The notes: generated from the sequence alone by a model not told the origin. Shown: positions 8,429-18,818, counted from the stretch's first letter. The stretch: DNA of 64,000 nt from Algihabitans sp965233705 (GCA_965233705.1 CBDDTF010000001.1:496001-560000), one strand, 5' to 3'. Numbers and translations: made by a program.

Positions 8429-8443
8429 TTTCGCAATGCGAAC
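8429..8443. promoter_or_regulatory. Candidate IclR operator upstream of the nitronate monooxygenase gene
   Basis: TTTCGC-AAT-GCGAAC has 5-bp perfect arms and the same 3-bp spacing as the 5195-5209 palindrome. It sits about 52 bp upstream of the minus-strand start at 8377. It suggests that the nitronate monooxygenase belongs to the same regulon as the thiolase and acyl-CoA dehydrogenase genes (inference). Confidence 0.45.
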
Positions 8444-8553
8444 CAGAATTTCGCGATTTTGCCGTCCGCGCCCCCTGCTCTCCGTCATCGGGACGGAGAG
8501 CTTCTTCGCGACCGGCGGAACCGCTGCGCGGGTCCGGACGCTCGCAAATCGCT

Positions 8554-9552
8554 TTAGGCGACGCGGCCCTCGACATGCTCCGGCGCCGGCGGCAGGCCAC
8601 GCTCCTTGCGCGGGGTGCGGCCGAAGAAGTCGCGGTAGCACTTGGAGAAGTGGGAGGCCGAGACGAAGCCGCAGGCCAGCGCCACGTCGATCACGCTCAT
8701 CTCGGTCTGCAGCAGCAGCAGGCGCGCCCGGTTGAGCCGGAGCTCCAGGTAGTAGCGCGCGGGCGAGCGCCCCAGGTACTTGCGGAACAGCCGCTCGAGC
8801 TGGCGCGTCGACAGCCCGGCGGTGCGCGCCAGCTCGCCCCGCGACAGCGGCTCCTCCAGGTTCTCCTCCATCGTGGCGATGATCGACAGCAGCTTGGGAT
8901 GCCGCACCCCCAGGCGCGCGCGCAGGCTCATGCGCTGGTGGTCGCGCTGGTCGCGGATGCGCTCGTGCATGAACTGGTCGGCGACCTGGGTGGCCAGTTC
9001 CTGACCGTGCTGCAGGGCGATGGTGTTGAGCATCAGGTCGGCCGCCGCCGTGCCGCCGGCGCAGGTGAAGCGGTTGCGGTCGACCTCGAAGAGCTCGTCG
9101 GTCACCTCCAGCTCCGGAAAGGCCTCGACGAACCCGGCCAGGTTCTCCCAGTGGATGGTGCACTGGTAGCCGTCGAGCAGGCCGGCCTTGGCCAGCACGA
9201 TGGTCGCCGTGCAGATGCCGCCGATGTCCGCGCCCTGACGGTCCATCCGGCGCAGCCAGGCGAACAACCGCTTGTCCTCGATCCGCCCGGCCTCCAGGCC
9301 GGACACCAGCGCCACGGTCTGGGCGCCGGCCAGGGCCTCGAGTTCGCCGCCGACGGCGAACTCCAGGCCGTTGGAGGCCTGGACGGGCTGCCCGTCGATC
9401 GAGTAGCAGGGCCAGCGGTAGAGCGCCTTGCCCGCCGCCCGGTTGGCGAGACGCAGCGGCTCGATGGCGCAGGCCAGGGCAATCATGGAAAAACGCGGGA
9501 GCAGGACGAAGCCGATGCTCTGCGGAAGTTCACGCGGCGTGCTGCCCAACAT
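8554..9552 (-). CDS. GlxA-type AraC-family transcriptional regulator
   Basis: The 332-residue protein has a DJ-1/PfpI-like (class I glutamine amidotransferase-like) N-terminal domain, beginning PQSIGFVLLPRFSMIA, and a C-terminal AraC double helix-turn-helix (LARTAGLSTRQLERLFRKYL near residue 248 and ACGFVSASHFSKCYRDFFG near 300). The architecture matches regulators such as GbdR and SouR, which control glycine-betaine and sarcosine catabolism. The gene is divergent from soxB across a 254-bp region, so activation of soxBDAG by sarcosine or a related ligand is likely (inference). Start 9552 is chosen because the conserved domain begins there; upstream in-frame sequence is unconserved. Confidence 0.9.
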   Translation of the reverse strand: MLGSTPRELPQSIGFVLLPRFSMIALACAIEPLRLANRAAGKALYRWPCYSIDGQPVQASNGLEFAVGGELEALAGAQTVALVSGLEAGRIEDKRLFAWLRRMDRQGADIGGICTATIVLAKAGLLDGYQCTIHWENLAGFVEAFPELEVTDELFEVDRNRFTCAGGTAAADLMLNTIALQHGQELATQVADQFMHERIRDQRDHQRMSLRARLGVRHPKLLSIIATMEENLEEPLSRGELARTAGLSTRQLERLFRKYLGRSPARYYLELRLNRARLLLLQTEMSVIDVALACGFVSASHFSKCYRDFFGRTPRKERGLPPAPEHVEGRVA

Positions 9553-9806
9553 GCTCGACCGTCTTACATGCGCTCGTGTTGCCTTGGGAAAGGTGGGCGC
9601 GCAAACGGAAATATCGGCATAGCGACCTCGGTTGCGACGCGGCAATGTGACACAAACACCAGGATGTCGCGAAGAGAAAAGATGCGGGCGGCAGCACGCG
9701 AGAGGGTCGCCGTCACGGCCCGCATCAACGGGGGATGGCCGGCCGTGTGGCCGGCGCCCGGACACCCGCGGCGGACGGCGCCGGAAAGGAACAGGCAAGG
9801 CAAACC

Positions 9807-11060
9807 ATGGGCACCCGCTACAGCGTCTTCTCGCTCGCCCGCAACGCGCTGACCCGCCACCGCGACTGGCCGAAGGCCTGGCGTTCGCCCGAGCCGAAGA
9901 AGGCCTACGACGCGGTGATCGTCGGCGGCGGCGGCCACGGCCTGGCCACGGCCTACTACCTGGCCAAGGAGCACAAGCTGACCAACGTCGCGGTGCTGGA
10001 GCGCGGCTGGCTGGGCGGCGGCAACACCGGGCGCAACACCACCATCGTGCGCTCGAACTACCTCTGGGACGAGTCGGCGGCGCTCTACGAGCATGCCATG
10101 AAGCTCTGGGAGGGGCTGTCCGGCGCGCTCAACTACAACGTCATGTTCTCCCAGCGCGGCGTGCTCAACCTGGCGCACACCCAGCACGACCTGCGCGAGG
10201 TCTCGCGCCGGGTCAACGCCAACCGGCTCAACGGCATCGACTCCGAGTTCCTCGACGCCAAGGGGGTGAAGGACTACTGCCCGGTGATCGACCTGCGCGG
10301 CGGCGGGCGCTATCCCGTGCTCGGCGCCAGCCTGCAGCGGCGCGGCGGCACCGCCCGCCACGACGCCGTCGCCTGGGGCTATGCCCGCGCCGCCGACGCC
10401 CTGGGCGTCGACATCATTCAGGAGTGCCCGGTCGAGGGCTTCCGCATCTCCAACGGCCGCATCCAGGGGGTGCAGACCGGCAAGGGCTACATCGAGGCCA
10501 AGAAGGTCGGCCTGGTGCCGGCCGGCCACGCCAGCGTGCTGGCCGAGCGCGCCGGCTTCCGCCTGCCGGTGACCAGCGTGCCGCTGCAGGCCCTGGTCAG
10601 CGAGCCGGTCAAGCCGACCATCGACTGCGTCGTCATGTCGGGCGCCGTGCACGCCTACATCAGCCAGTCGGACAAGGGCGAGCTGGTGATCGGCGCCGGG
10701 GTCGACAAGTACGTCGGCTACGGCCAGCGCGGCAGCCTGCCGGTGACCGAGGAGACCGTCGCCGCCGTCTGCGAGCTCTTCCCGCTGTTCCGGCGCATGC
10801 GGATGCTGCGCAACTGGGGCGGCATCGTCGACACCTGCCCGGACGCCAGCCCGATCATCTCCAAGACGCCGGTCGAGGGGCTCTACCTCAACTGCGGCTG
10901 GGGCACCGGCGGCTTCAAGGCCACGCCCGGCTCCGGCCACGTCTTCGCCCACACCATCGCCACCGACCGGCCGCACGCGCTCAACGCCGCCTTCGGGCTG
11001 GAGCGCTTCCGCACCGGCTACCTGATCGACGAGCACGGCGCCGCGGCGGTCGCCCATTGA
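9807..11060 (+). CDS. soxB: Sarcosine oxidase beta subunit
   Basis: The 417-residue flavoprotein subunit has an FAD-binding GGGGHGLATAYYLAK motif at residues 40-54, a GGGNTGRNTTIVRSNY segment, and RHDAVAWGYARAA (H185), the region where the covalent FMN histidine sits in heterotetrameric sarcosine oxidase. Together with SoxA, SoxD and SoxG it oxidatively demethylates sarcosine to glycine, giving hydrogen peroxide and 5,10-methylene-THF. It is the first gene of soxB-soxD-soxA-soxG. Start ATG 9807 gives the usual MGTRYSVFSLARNAL N terminus. Confidence 0.97.
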   Translation: MGTRYSVFSLARNALTRHRDWPKAWRSPEPKKAYDAVIVGGGGHGLATAYYLAKEHKLTNVAVLERGWLGGGNTGRNTTIVRSNYLWDESAALYEHAMKLWEGLSGALNYNVMFSQRGVLNLAHTQHDLREVSRRVNANRLNGIDSEFLDAKGVKDYCPVIDLRGGGRYPVLGASLQRRGGTARHDAVAWGYARAADALGVDIIQECPVEGFRISNGRIQGVQTGKGYIEAKKVGLVPAGHASVLAERAGFRLPVTSVPLQALVSEPVKPTIDCVVMSGAVHAYISQSDKGELVIGAGVDKYVGYGQRGSLPVTEETVAAVCELFPLFRRMRMLRNWGGIVDTCPDASPIISKTPVEGLYLNCGWGTGGFKATPGSGHVFAHTIATDRPHALNAAFGLERFRTGYLIDEHGAAAVAH

Positions 11061-11130
11061 GCGCGTGCCCGCCCCTGCGCCCCTCTCCGCCCCTGCGCCC
11101 CTCTCCGCCCCCGCTTCAAGGTTCCCGGCC

Positions 11131-11424
11131 ATGCTGCTGATCGACTGCCCACACTGCGGCCCGCGCGCCGAGATCGAGTTTTCCTACGGCAACGAGGCAC
11201 ACATCGCCCGGCCGGCGCAGCCCGAGGCGCTGAGCGACGAGGACTGGGCCGACTACCTGTTCATGCGCACCAACCGGAAGGGGGTCATGCTGGAGCGCTG
11301 GGTGCACAGCCACGGGTGCCGCCGCTGGTTCAACGTCGCCCGCGACACGCTGACCTACGAGATCCTGGCGGTCTATCCCATGGGCGCGGCACCGCCGGAG
11401 CTGCCGGCCCGCGACTACCTCTAG
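11131..11424 (+). CDS. soxD: Sarcosine oxidase delta subunit
   Basis: The 97-residue protein begins MLLIDCPHCGPRAEIEF and carries the zinc-binding cysteines C6 and C9 plus a later HSHGCRRWFNVARDT motif. These are the conserved features of the small zinc-containing delta subunit. It lies between soxB and soxA as in other heterotetrameric sarcosine oxidase operons. The 70-bp gap before it contains a repeated pyrimidine-rich ctctccgcccctgcgcc unit. Confidence 0.96.
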   Translation: MLLIDCPHCGPRAEIEFSYGNEAHIARPAQPEALSDEDWADYLFMRTNRKGVMLERWVHSHGCRRWFNVARDTLTYEILAVYPMGAAPPELPARDYL

Positions 11425-11489
11425 CCACCAGGCGCGCCCGCCGCCGTGCGCGCGCCCGACGCCCCCTTCCTCCGGAGAGATCCCGGCCG

Positions 11490-14400
11490 ATGGCCCAGAC
11501 CCACCGCCTTCCCGCAGACCGCCTGCCCGGCGGCGACCGGATCGACCGCAGCCGCGCGCTCAGCTTCACCTTCGACGGGCGGCGCTACCTGGGACATCCG
11601 GGCGACACCCTCGCCTCGGCCCTGCTGGCCAACGGCGTCCACCTGGTCGCCCGCTCCTTCAAGTACCACCGCCCGCGCGGCATCTTCTCCGCCGGCGCCG
11701 AGGAGCCCAATGCCCTGGTGCAGCTCGGCGAGGACCCGCGCACCGAGCCCAACCTGCGCGCCACCCAGGTCGAGCTCTACGAGGGGCTGAGCGCGGCGCC
11801 GCAGCACTGCTGGCCCTCGCTCGACTTCGACGTCGGCGCGGTCAACGACAAGTTGGCGCGCTTCTTCCCGGCCGGCTTCTACTACAAGACCTTCATGTGG
11901 CCGGCCGCCATGTGGATGAAGTACGAGGCGATGATCCGACAGGCCGCCGGCCTCGGCCGCGCGCCCACCGGTGCCGACCCCGACCGCTACGACAAGACCT
12001 TCGCCCATACGGACCTGCTGGTGGTCGGCGGCGGCCCGGCCGGCTTGGCAGCGGCGCTGTCGGCCGCGCGCAGCGGCGCGCGGGTGGTCCTGGCCGAGCA
12101 GGAGCCGCTGCTCGGCGGCTGGCTGCTGAGCGCGCCGGAGACCGAGATCGAGGGGCGCCCGGCCCTGGAGTGGGTCGCCGCGGCCGAGGCGGAGCTGGCG
12201 CGCCACCCGGAGGTTACCCTGCTGCGGCGCACCCAGTGCTTCGGGGTCTACGACCACAACTTCTTCGCCCTCAACGAGCGCGTCACCGACCATCTGGCCG
12301 AGAGCGAGCGGCCGGATCACCTGCCGCGCCAGCGGCTGTGGAAGCTGCGCGCCAGGCAGGTGGTCTACGCCACCGGCGCGATCGAGCGGCCGCTGGTGTT
12401 CCGCGACAACGACCGTCCGGGGATCATGCTGGCCGGCGCCGCCCAGACCTACCTGCGGCGCTTCGGCGTGCGACCCGGCGACAAGGCGGTGGTCTTCACC
12501 AACAACGACGGCGGCTACGGCGCCGCCCTGGCGCTGCACGCGGCCGGCGGCCGGGTTGCCGCCGTGGTCGACCTGCGCGAGGAGCCGAGCGGCCCGCTGA
12601 CGGAGCAGGCCCGGGCGGCCGGGCTGGACATCTTCGCCGGCCACGCGGTGATCGGCACCGACGGCGGCAAGCGCGTCACCGGCTGCCGCATCGCCCCGCT
12701 CGACGAGAGCGGCACCCGCGTCTTCGGCGGCGGCACGCCGCTGGACTGCGACCTGCTGGTCTCCTCCGGCGGCTGGTCGCCGACGGTGCACCTCTTCGCC
12801 CAGGCCAAGGGCCAGCTCGTCTGGGACGCGGCCCAGGCCTGCTTCGTGCCCGGCGCGGCGACCCGTCCCGGCCAGCGCGTGGCCGGCGCCGCCAACGGCG
12901 CCTTCGAGCTGGCGCGCTGCCTGGAGCAGGGCCATGCCGCCGGCCTGGAGGCCGCGGCCGAGGCCGGCTTCAAGGCCAAGGGGCGCAAGCCGGCGGCGCC
13001 GCGCGGCGAGGCGCCGGGCTTCCTGCCGGCCCGCTTCCTCTACCTGGTGCCCTCCGACACGCCGCTGGGCGAGGGCGGCAAGCACTTCGTCGACCTGCAG
13101 AACGACGTCGCGGCCAGCGATCTGCAGCTCGCCCTGCGCGAAGGCTACAGCTCGATCGAGCACGTCAAGCGCTACACCACCACCGGCATGGGCACCGACC
13201 AGGGCAAGACCGGTAACGTCAACGCCATCGGCATCGTCGCCGAACAGGTCGGCAAGCCGCTGCCCGAGGTCGGCGTGACCACCTTCCGCCTGCCCTACAC
13301 GCCGGTCACCTTCGGCACCTTCGCCGGGCGCGACGTGGACGACCTGCTGGACCCGGTGCGCAAGACGCCGATGCACGCCTGGCACCAGGCCAACGGCGCG
13401 GTCTTCGAGGACGTCGGCCAGTGGAAGCGGCCCTGGTACTACCCCAAGGCCGGCGAAGACCTGCACGCGGCGGTGCAGCGCGAATCCGCCGCGGTGCGCG
13501 ACTCCCTGGGCATGCTCGACGCCTCGACCCTGGGCAAGATCGACATCCAGGGGCCCGACGCCGCCGAGTTCCTCAACCGCGTCTACACCAACGCCTGGAG
13601 CAAGCTGCCGGTCGGCAAGGCCCGCTACGGCCTAATGCTGAAGGAAGACGGCATGGTGATGGACGACGGCGTGACCGCCCGCCTGGCCGAACAGCACTAC
13701 CTGATGTCGACCACCACCGGCAACGCGGCCGCCGTGCTGGCGCATCTGGAGGAGTGGCTGCAGACCGAGTGGCCCGAGCTCAAGGTCTACCTGACCAGCG
13801 TGACCGAGCAGTGGGCGACCCTGCAGCTCGCCGGCCCCAACGCGCGCCGGCTGCTGGCCCAGTTCACCGACCTGGACCTCTCGCCCGAGGCCTTCGGCTT
13901 CATGGAGGTCAAGTCCGCCGAGGTCATGGGGCTGCCGGCGCGGATCTTCCGCATCTCCTTTACCGGCGAGCTGTCCTACGAGGTGAACGTCCCCGCCTCG
14001 GCCGGCCAGGCCCTTTGGGAGGCCTTCATGCGTGCCGGCGAGCGCTACGGCCTCACCCCCTTCGGCACCGAGACGATGCACGTGCTGCGCGCCGAAAAGG
14101 GCTTCATCATCGTCGGCCAGGAAACCGACGGCTCGGTCACCCCGCTCGACCTGGGAATGGAGGGGCTCTGCTCGAAGAAGAAGGACTTCATCGGCAAGCG
14201 CTCACTCGACCGGCCGGACATGCAGCTCGCCGAGCGCAAGCAGCTCGTCGGCCTGGAGACCGAGGACCCGCAGGAGGTGCTGCCCGAGGGCGCCCAACTC
14301 GTGGTCACGCCGCCGGACACGCCGCGGCCGAGCACGCCGGTGCCGATGCAGGGCCACGTCACCTCCAGCTATCTGAGCCCCAACCTCGGCCGCTCCATCG

Positions 14401-14537
14401 CGCTGGCCCTGGTCAAGGGCGGCCGCGACAAGCTGGGCCAGACCCTCTATGCGCCGCTGGCCGACGGGCGCAACGTCGCCTGCCGGCTGGTGTCGCCGGT
14501 TTTCTACGATCCCGACGGGGAGAGAATGCGTGGCTGA
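11490..14537 (+). CDS. soxA: Sarcosine oxidase alpha subunit
   Basis: The 1,015-residue protein has the full-length alpha-subunit architecture. An N-terminal 2Fe-2S-ferredoxin-like domain includes GHPGDTLASALLANGV and SFKYHRPRGIFSAGAEEPN. A central NAD-binding pyridine nucleotide-disulfide oxidoreductase domain carries VVGGGPAGLAAALSAARSG near residue 180. The C-terminal GcvT-like folate-binding domain is about residues 640-1015. It transfers the methyl-derived C1 unit to tetrahydrofolate. A GGAGAGA ribosome site precedes the ATG. Its last 8 bp overlap soxG, which indicates translational coupling. Confidence 0.97.
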   Translation: MAQTHRLPADRLPGGDRIDRSRALSFTFDGRRYLGHPGDTLASALLANGVHLVARSFKYHRPRGIFSAGAEEPNALVQLGEDPRTEPNLRATQVELYEGLSAAPQHCWPSLDFDVGAVNDKLARFFPAGFYYKTFMWPAAMWMKYEAMIRQAAGLGRAPTGADPDRYDKTFAHTDLLVVGGGPAGLAAALSAARSGARVVLAEQEPLLGGWLLSAPETEIEGRPALEWVAAAEAELARHPEVTLLRRTQCFGVYDHNFFALNERVTDHLAESERPDHLPRQRLWKLRARQVVYATGAIERPLVFRDNDRPGIMLAGAAQTYLRRFGVRPGDKAVVFTNNDGGYGAALALHAAGGRVAAVVDLREEPSGPLTEQARAAGLDIFAGHAVIGTDGGKRVTGCRIAPLDESGTRVFGGGTPLDCDLLVSSGGWSPTVHLFAQAKGQLVWDAAQACFVPGAATRPGQRVAGAANGAFELARCLEQGHAAGLEAAAEAGFKAKGRKPAAPRGEAPGFLPARFLYLVPSDTPLGEGGKHFVDLQNDVAASDLQLALREGYSSIEHVKRYTTTGMGTDQGKTGNVNAIGIVAEQVGKPLPEVGVTTFRLPYTPVTFGTFAGRDVDDLLDPVRKTPMHAWHQANGAVFEDVGQWKRPWYYPKAGEDLHAAVQRESAAVRDSLGMLDASTLGKIDIQGPDAAEFLNRVYTNAWSKLPVGKARYGLMLKEDGMVMDDGVTARLAEQHYLMSTTTGNAAAVLAHLEEWLQTEWPELKVYLTSVTEQWATLQLAGPNARRLLAQFTDLDLSPEAFGFMEVKSAEVMGLPARIFRISFTGELSYEVNVPASAGQALWEAFMRAGERYGLTPFGTETMHVLRAEKGFIIVGQETDGSVTPLDLGMEGLCSKKKDFIGKRSLDRPDMQLAERKQLVGLETEDPQEVLPEGAQLVVTPPDTPRPSTPVPMQGHVTSSYLSPNLGRSIALALVKGGRDKLGQTLYAPLADGRNVACRLVSPVFYDPDGERMRG

Positions 14538-15216
14538 CGAGACCCACGCGGCCGAGCGGCCGCATCCCGACCCGCTGCGCCTGGGGGCCTTCGCCCACCT
14601 CGGCCTCGACGCCCACGCCGGCGCCGGCCGCGACGCGGCGCACGGCATCGCCCTGCGCGCCCTGCCCGTGCCGGCGCTGGTCGACCTGCGACTCGACCCG
14701 AACGAGCGCGCGGCGGTCGAGGGGGTCGGCCGTGCCCTGGCCCTGGCGCTGCCGCCGCCGGGCGCCAGCGCCGCCGCGCCCGGCACGCTCGCCTATCGCC
14801 TGGGGCCCGACGAGTGGTGGCTCCGCAGCGACGGCCTGGCCGCCGAGCTGGCCGCCAAGCTGCGCGCCGCGCTGGGCGAGACCCACGCCGCGGTCACCGA
14901 GATCGGCGAGGGCTGGGCCCAGATCGAGGTCGCCGGCCCCCAGGCCCGCGCCCTGCTGGCCAAGGGCTGCCCGCTGGACTTCCACCCCCGCGCCTTTCCG
15001 CCCGGGGCGGTGCGGCAGTCGCTGCTCTCCAAGGCCGATGCCGTCTACCGCCTGGTCTCGGCGGAGGCGGAGGCGGAGGCGGAGGGCGAGACGGCGACCG
15101 GAACGGCGGCGGCCGGGCCGGTCTTCGAGGTGACCCTGCGCCGCAGCTTCGCCGACTACGGCTGGCGCTGGCTGTACGACGCCGCCCGCGAGTACGGGGT
15201 CAGCGTACTAGAGTGA
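14530..15216 (+). CDS. soxG: Sarcosine oxidase gamma subunit
   Basis: The 228-residue product matches the gamma subunit, a GcvT-fold protein. Recognisable parts are RLGPDEWWL near residue 95, GEGWAQIEVAGPQARALLAKGCPLDFH near 130, and a C-terminal RRSFADYGWRWLYDAAREYG. GTG 14530 is chosen because it overlaps soxA by 8 bp and starts the conserved VADETHA region; upstream in-frame ATGs lie inside soxA. An Ala-Glu run near residue 180 comes from four GCGGAG hexamers (15059-15085). The last codons and the TGA lie inside the CTAGAGTGA left end of the 141-bp repeat element. Confidence 0.93.
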   Translation: MADETHAAERPHPDPLRLGAFAHLGLDAHAGAGRDAAHGIALRALPVPALVDLRLDPNERAAVEGVGRALALALPPPGASAAAPGTLAYRLGPDEWWLRSDGLAAELAAKLRAALGETHAAVTEIGEGWAQIEVAGPQARALLAKGCPLDFHPRAFPPGAVRQSLLSKADAVYRLVSAEAEAEAEGETATGTAAAGPVFEVTLRRSFADYGWRWLYDAAREYGVSVLE

Positions 15217-15348
15217 TTTGCGACCGTTTGGACGCGCGTCAGCGCGTCCGCCGGTCGCGAAGAATCACTCTAACTCTATGATGTAGAGCAGGTTTCTTGT
15301 GATCGGCAGACCCACGCTGTGGGTCTAAACGATCACAACCTGCTCTAG
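15208..15348 (+). repeat. 141-bp bipartite palindromic element, copy 1
   Basis: Half A (15208-15271, 64 bp) folds as AGAGTGATT...AATCACTCT with an inner GGACGCGC/GCGCGTCC stem. A 13-bp linker contains CTATG. Half B (15285-15348, 64 bp) folds as AGAGCAGGTT...AACCTGCTCT with an inner AGACCCAC/GTGGGTCT stem. Both ends are CTAG. It lies between the convergent genes soxG and patatin, and the soxG stop codon is at positions 7-9 of the element. Length and architecture equal those of the copies at 18678, 36808 and 62709. Confidence 0.92.
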
Positions 15349-15379
15349 AGTGATTTGCGACCGTTTGGACGCGCGTCAG
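15345..15379 (+). repeat. 35-bp direct repeat of the left end of element copy 1
   Basis: Positions 15345-15379 repeat 15208-15242 exactly (35 bp from CTAGAGTGATT through the GCGCGTCAG end) at a 137-bp offset, sharing the terminal CTAG of copy 1. It looks like the start of a second, truncated copy in tandem. The patatin stop codon (15376-15378, minus strand) lies inside it. Confidence 0.92.
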
Positions 15380-16446
15380 AGATACCAGGCGCCGAGGTCG
15401 ATCGAGGTCTCCACGCCCAGCTTGTCGTAGGTGGCGGCGAGCCAGGCGTCGGCGGTCGCGCGGCCGGTCTCGTGCAGCTCGCGCAGGAAGGGCCAGGCCG
15501 GGGTCAGCTTGGAATGCACCGAGAGCGCGCGCATGCTGGCCTCCGCCTCGATGGCGTGGATCAGCATGCGCTTCATCGGCCGGTGGACGACCTGGCCCTT
15601 GTCGATCATGTCGGTGACGAAGGCGATCGCGCGCATCTCGCGCATCAGCGAGGAGTTGAAGGAGATCTCGTTGACGCGGTTGAGGATGTCGAAGGCGTCG
15701 TTCGGCACCTCCTCGCGGTAGAGCGGGTTGGTGTGAACGATCACCACGTCGCGGCTGTCGCAGTTGTAGATCAGCGGGTAGATCGCCGGATTGCCCAGGT
15801 AGCCGCCGTCCCAGTAGGCCTCGCCCTCGATCTCGACGGCCTGGAAGAGGAACGGCAGGCAGGCCGAGGCCATCACCGCCTCGGCCGTCAGCTCCGCCGA
15901 GTCGAACACCCGGATCTTGCCGCTGCGCACGTTGGTGGCGCTGACGAAGAGCTTGATCGGGCAGTCGCGCCGTAGACCGGCGAAGTCGACGGTCTCGCGC
16001 AGCAGGTCGAGCAGCGGGTTCAGGTTGAAGGGATTGAACTGGTAGGGCGAGACCAGCCGCGTCATCACCTCGAAGGCCAGGAGGCCGGCCGAGGGCGCGC
16101 CCCAGTCGCCGAACAGCGGGCCCAGCGGACTCGGCTGGGTCGGCGCGAAGCTGGCCGCCTGGCTGACCCGGCGCCAGAAGTCCGACAGCGCCGCGCGCGC
16201 CCCGGCCCGCCCGCCGGTCATCAGACCGTGGGCGAAGACGGCGGCGTTCATCGCGCCGGCCGAGGTGGCGGTCACCGCCTCGACCGTCAGCCGCTCCTCG
16301 TCGAGCAGACGGTCGAGCACGCCCCAGGCGAAGGCGCCGTGCGCGCCGCCGCCCTGCAGCGCCAGGTTGACGCCCTTCGGCCCGGCCGGCTCGTCCGGGT
16401 CGGGCTCCGGCTCGCCGGGGTCGCTCCTGCGCGCGGATGTCGCCAT
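15376..16446 (-). CDS. Patatin-like phospholipase family protein
   Basis: The 356-residue protein carries the patatin signatures. The oxyanion loop is GGGAHGAFAWGV (about residues 33-44), the nucleophile Ser sits in a GxSxG-related TATSAGAMNA (about residues 59-68), and the catalytic Asp is in a DGG (YWDGGYLGNP). It is predicted to hydrolyse acyl esters of phospholipids or neutral lipids. No signal peptide is evident, and the first 27 residues are charged and Pro-rich. It is followed upstream by guaB on the same strand (26-bp gap). Its stop codon lies within the truncated repeat copy. Confidence 0.9.
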   Translation of the reverse strand: MATSARRSDPGEPEPDPDEPAGPKGVNLALQGGGAHGAFAWGVLDRLLDEERLTVEAVTATSAGAMNAAVFAHGLMTGGRAGARAALSDFWRRVSQAASFAPTQPSPLGPLFGDWGAPSAGLLAFEVMTRLVSPYQFNPFNLNPLLDLLRETVDFAGLRRDCPIKLFVSATNVRSGKIRVFDSAELTAEAVMASACLPFLFQAVEIEGEAYWDGGYLGNPAIYPLIYNCDSRDVVIVHTNPLYREEVPNDAFDILNRVNEISFNSSLMREMRAIAFVTDMIDKGQVVHRPMKRMLIHAIEAEASMRALSVHSKLTPAWPFLRELHETGRATADAWLAATYDKLGVETSIDLGAWYL

Positions 16447-16472
16447 GGACAGGCTCTCCCCGCGCCGGCGGC

Positions 16473-17936
<1,464 letters not shown>

Positions 17937-17972
17937 GGCCAACCCCAATGTGTCGAATGAGAGTGGCGGCGC

Positions 17973-18000
17973 ACTATACACATCGCGTTCGCGCTGCCAA
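17973..18000 (-). promoter_or_regulatory. Putative sigma70-type promoter of guaB
   Basis: Read on the minus strand, TTGGCA (17995-18000) is followed after 16 bp by TATAGT (17973-17978), about 37 bp upstream of the guaB start. The match to the -35/-10 consensus and the position are good. No experimental start site is known. Confidence 0.5.
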
Positions 18001-18056
18001 GCGGCGCTTGCCGCCGGCGCTGCATAGCCCCCTTGCACCAGGCGGCCGCCCCGCCG

Positions 18057-18092
18057 CCGGTGCCGGTGCCGGTGCCGGTGCTGGTGCCGGTA
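18057..18092. repeat. Hexanucleotide microsatellite (CCGGTG)6
   Basis: Six tandem CCGGTG units, the fifth reading CTGGTG and the sixth ending in A, lie in the 266-bp divergent region between guaB and the host-attachment-family gene. The tract is non-coding and could vary in length by slippage. Confidence 0.85.
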
Positions 18093-18202
18093 AACTGATG
18101 CTGGTCAAGGAACCGGCCCCCGGGCCCATGCGATCAAGAGGGTGTCGGGAAGACCTCCGCCACCCGGCGGAGCGAGAGTCAGAGGTAAGGAACGCTACAG
18201 AC

Positions 18203-18652
18203 ATGAAAGCTCCGATCACCCGCGTCGTCGTCGCCGACGGCTTCCGCGCGCGCTTCTTCGACAACCATGGCATCGGCAAGGGCCTGCAGCCCGCCGACCC
18301 GGCGGAGCTGGGCGCCGCCCATCCGCCGGCCCATGACATCGTGAGCGACCGCCCCGGCGCGACGAAGGACAGGCACGGCGAGGCGCTGCACGCCTACGCC
18401 CCGACGACCGACCCCAAGGACCACGAGAAGGAGAAGTTCGTCGCCCACATCGGCAAGCTGCTGACCGACCAGGCCGGCCGGAACGAGTACGAGCGGCTGG
18501 TGCTGGTGGCCGACCCCAAGACGCTCGGCCAGCTCCGCACGGCCTTGGGCAAGGCCGCCCAGCAGCGCCTGCACGGCGAGCTGGACAAGGACCTGACCCA
18601 CGCCGGGGAGAAAGAGCTGCCGGATCACCTCGGCAAGATCGTGGCGCTGTAG
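18203..18652 (+). CDS. Host attachment family protein (AtsE-like)
   Basis: The 149-residue protein begins MKAPITRVVVADGFRARFFDN and contains FVAHIGKLLTDQAGRNEYERLVLVADPKTLGQLR. This matches the 'host attachment' family named after Agrobacterium AtsE, distantly related to the eRF1-like archaeal Baeyer fold. Its biochemical role is not established; the name comes from an attachment phenotype in Agrobacterium. It is a soluble single-domain protein of normal length. It stands alone, divergent from guaB, and is followed after 25 bp by repeat element copy 2. Confidence 0.8.
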   Translation: MKAPITRVVVADGFRARFFDNHGIGKGLQPADPAELGAAHPPAHDIVSDRPGATKDRHGEALHAYAPTTDPKDHEKEKFVAHIGKLLTDQAGRNEYERLVLVADPKTLGQLRTALGKAAQQRLHGELDKDLTHAGEKELPDHLGKIVAL

Positions 18653-18677
18653 ATCGCCGCCACGGCCGGACTCGGGG

Positions 18678-18818
18678 CCAGAGTGATTTGCGACCGCAGG
18701 GACTCGCGTCGGCGCCTCCGCCGGCCGCGCAAAGCCACTCTGACTCGACGCGGGAAAGCAGGCGTCTCGTGATCGGCCGGCCCGCGACACGGGCTCCTAC
18801 GATCGCAGCCTGCTCTAT
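18678..18818 (+). repeat. 141-bp bipartite palindromic element, copy 2 (diverged)
   Basis: Half A (18678-18741) starts CCAGAGTGATTTGCGACCG and ends CCACTCT. A 13-bp linker follows, then half B (18755-18818) from AAAGCAGGCG through GTGATCGGCCGGCCCG to GCCTGCTCTAT. Length and half sizes equal copy 1 exactly, but sequence has drifted and both CTAG ends are lost. It lies between the convergent host-attachment and rlmE genes. Confidence 0.85.

Noticed and set aside
18057..18092. (CCGGTG)6 as part of a coding region
   Set aside because: No supported gene covers it; it lies in the divergent guaB/host-attachment intergenic region.
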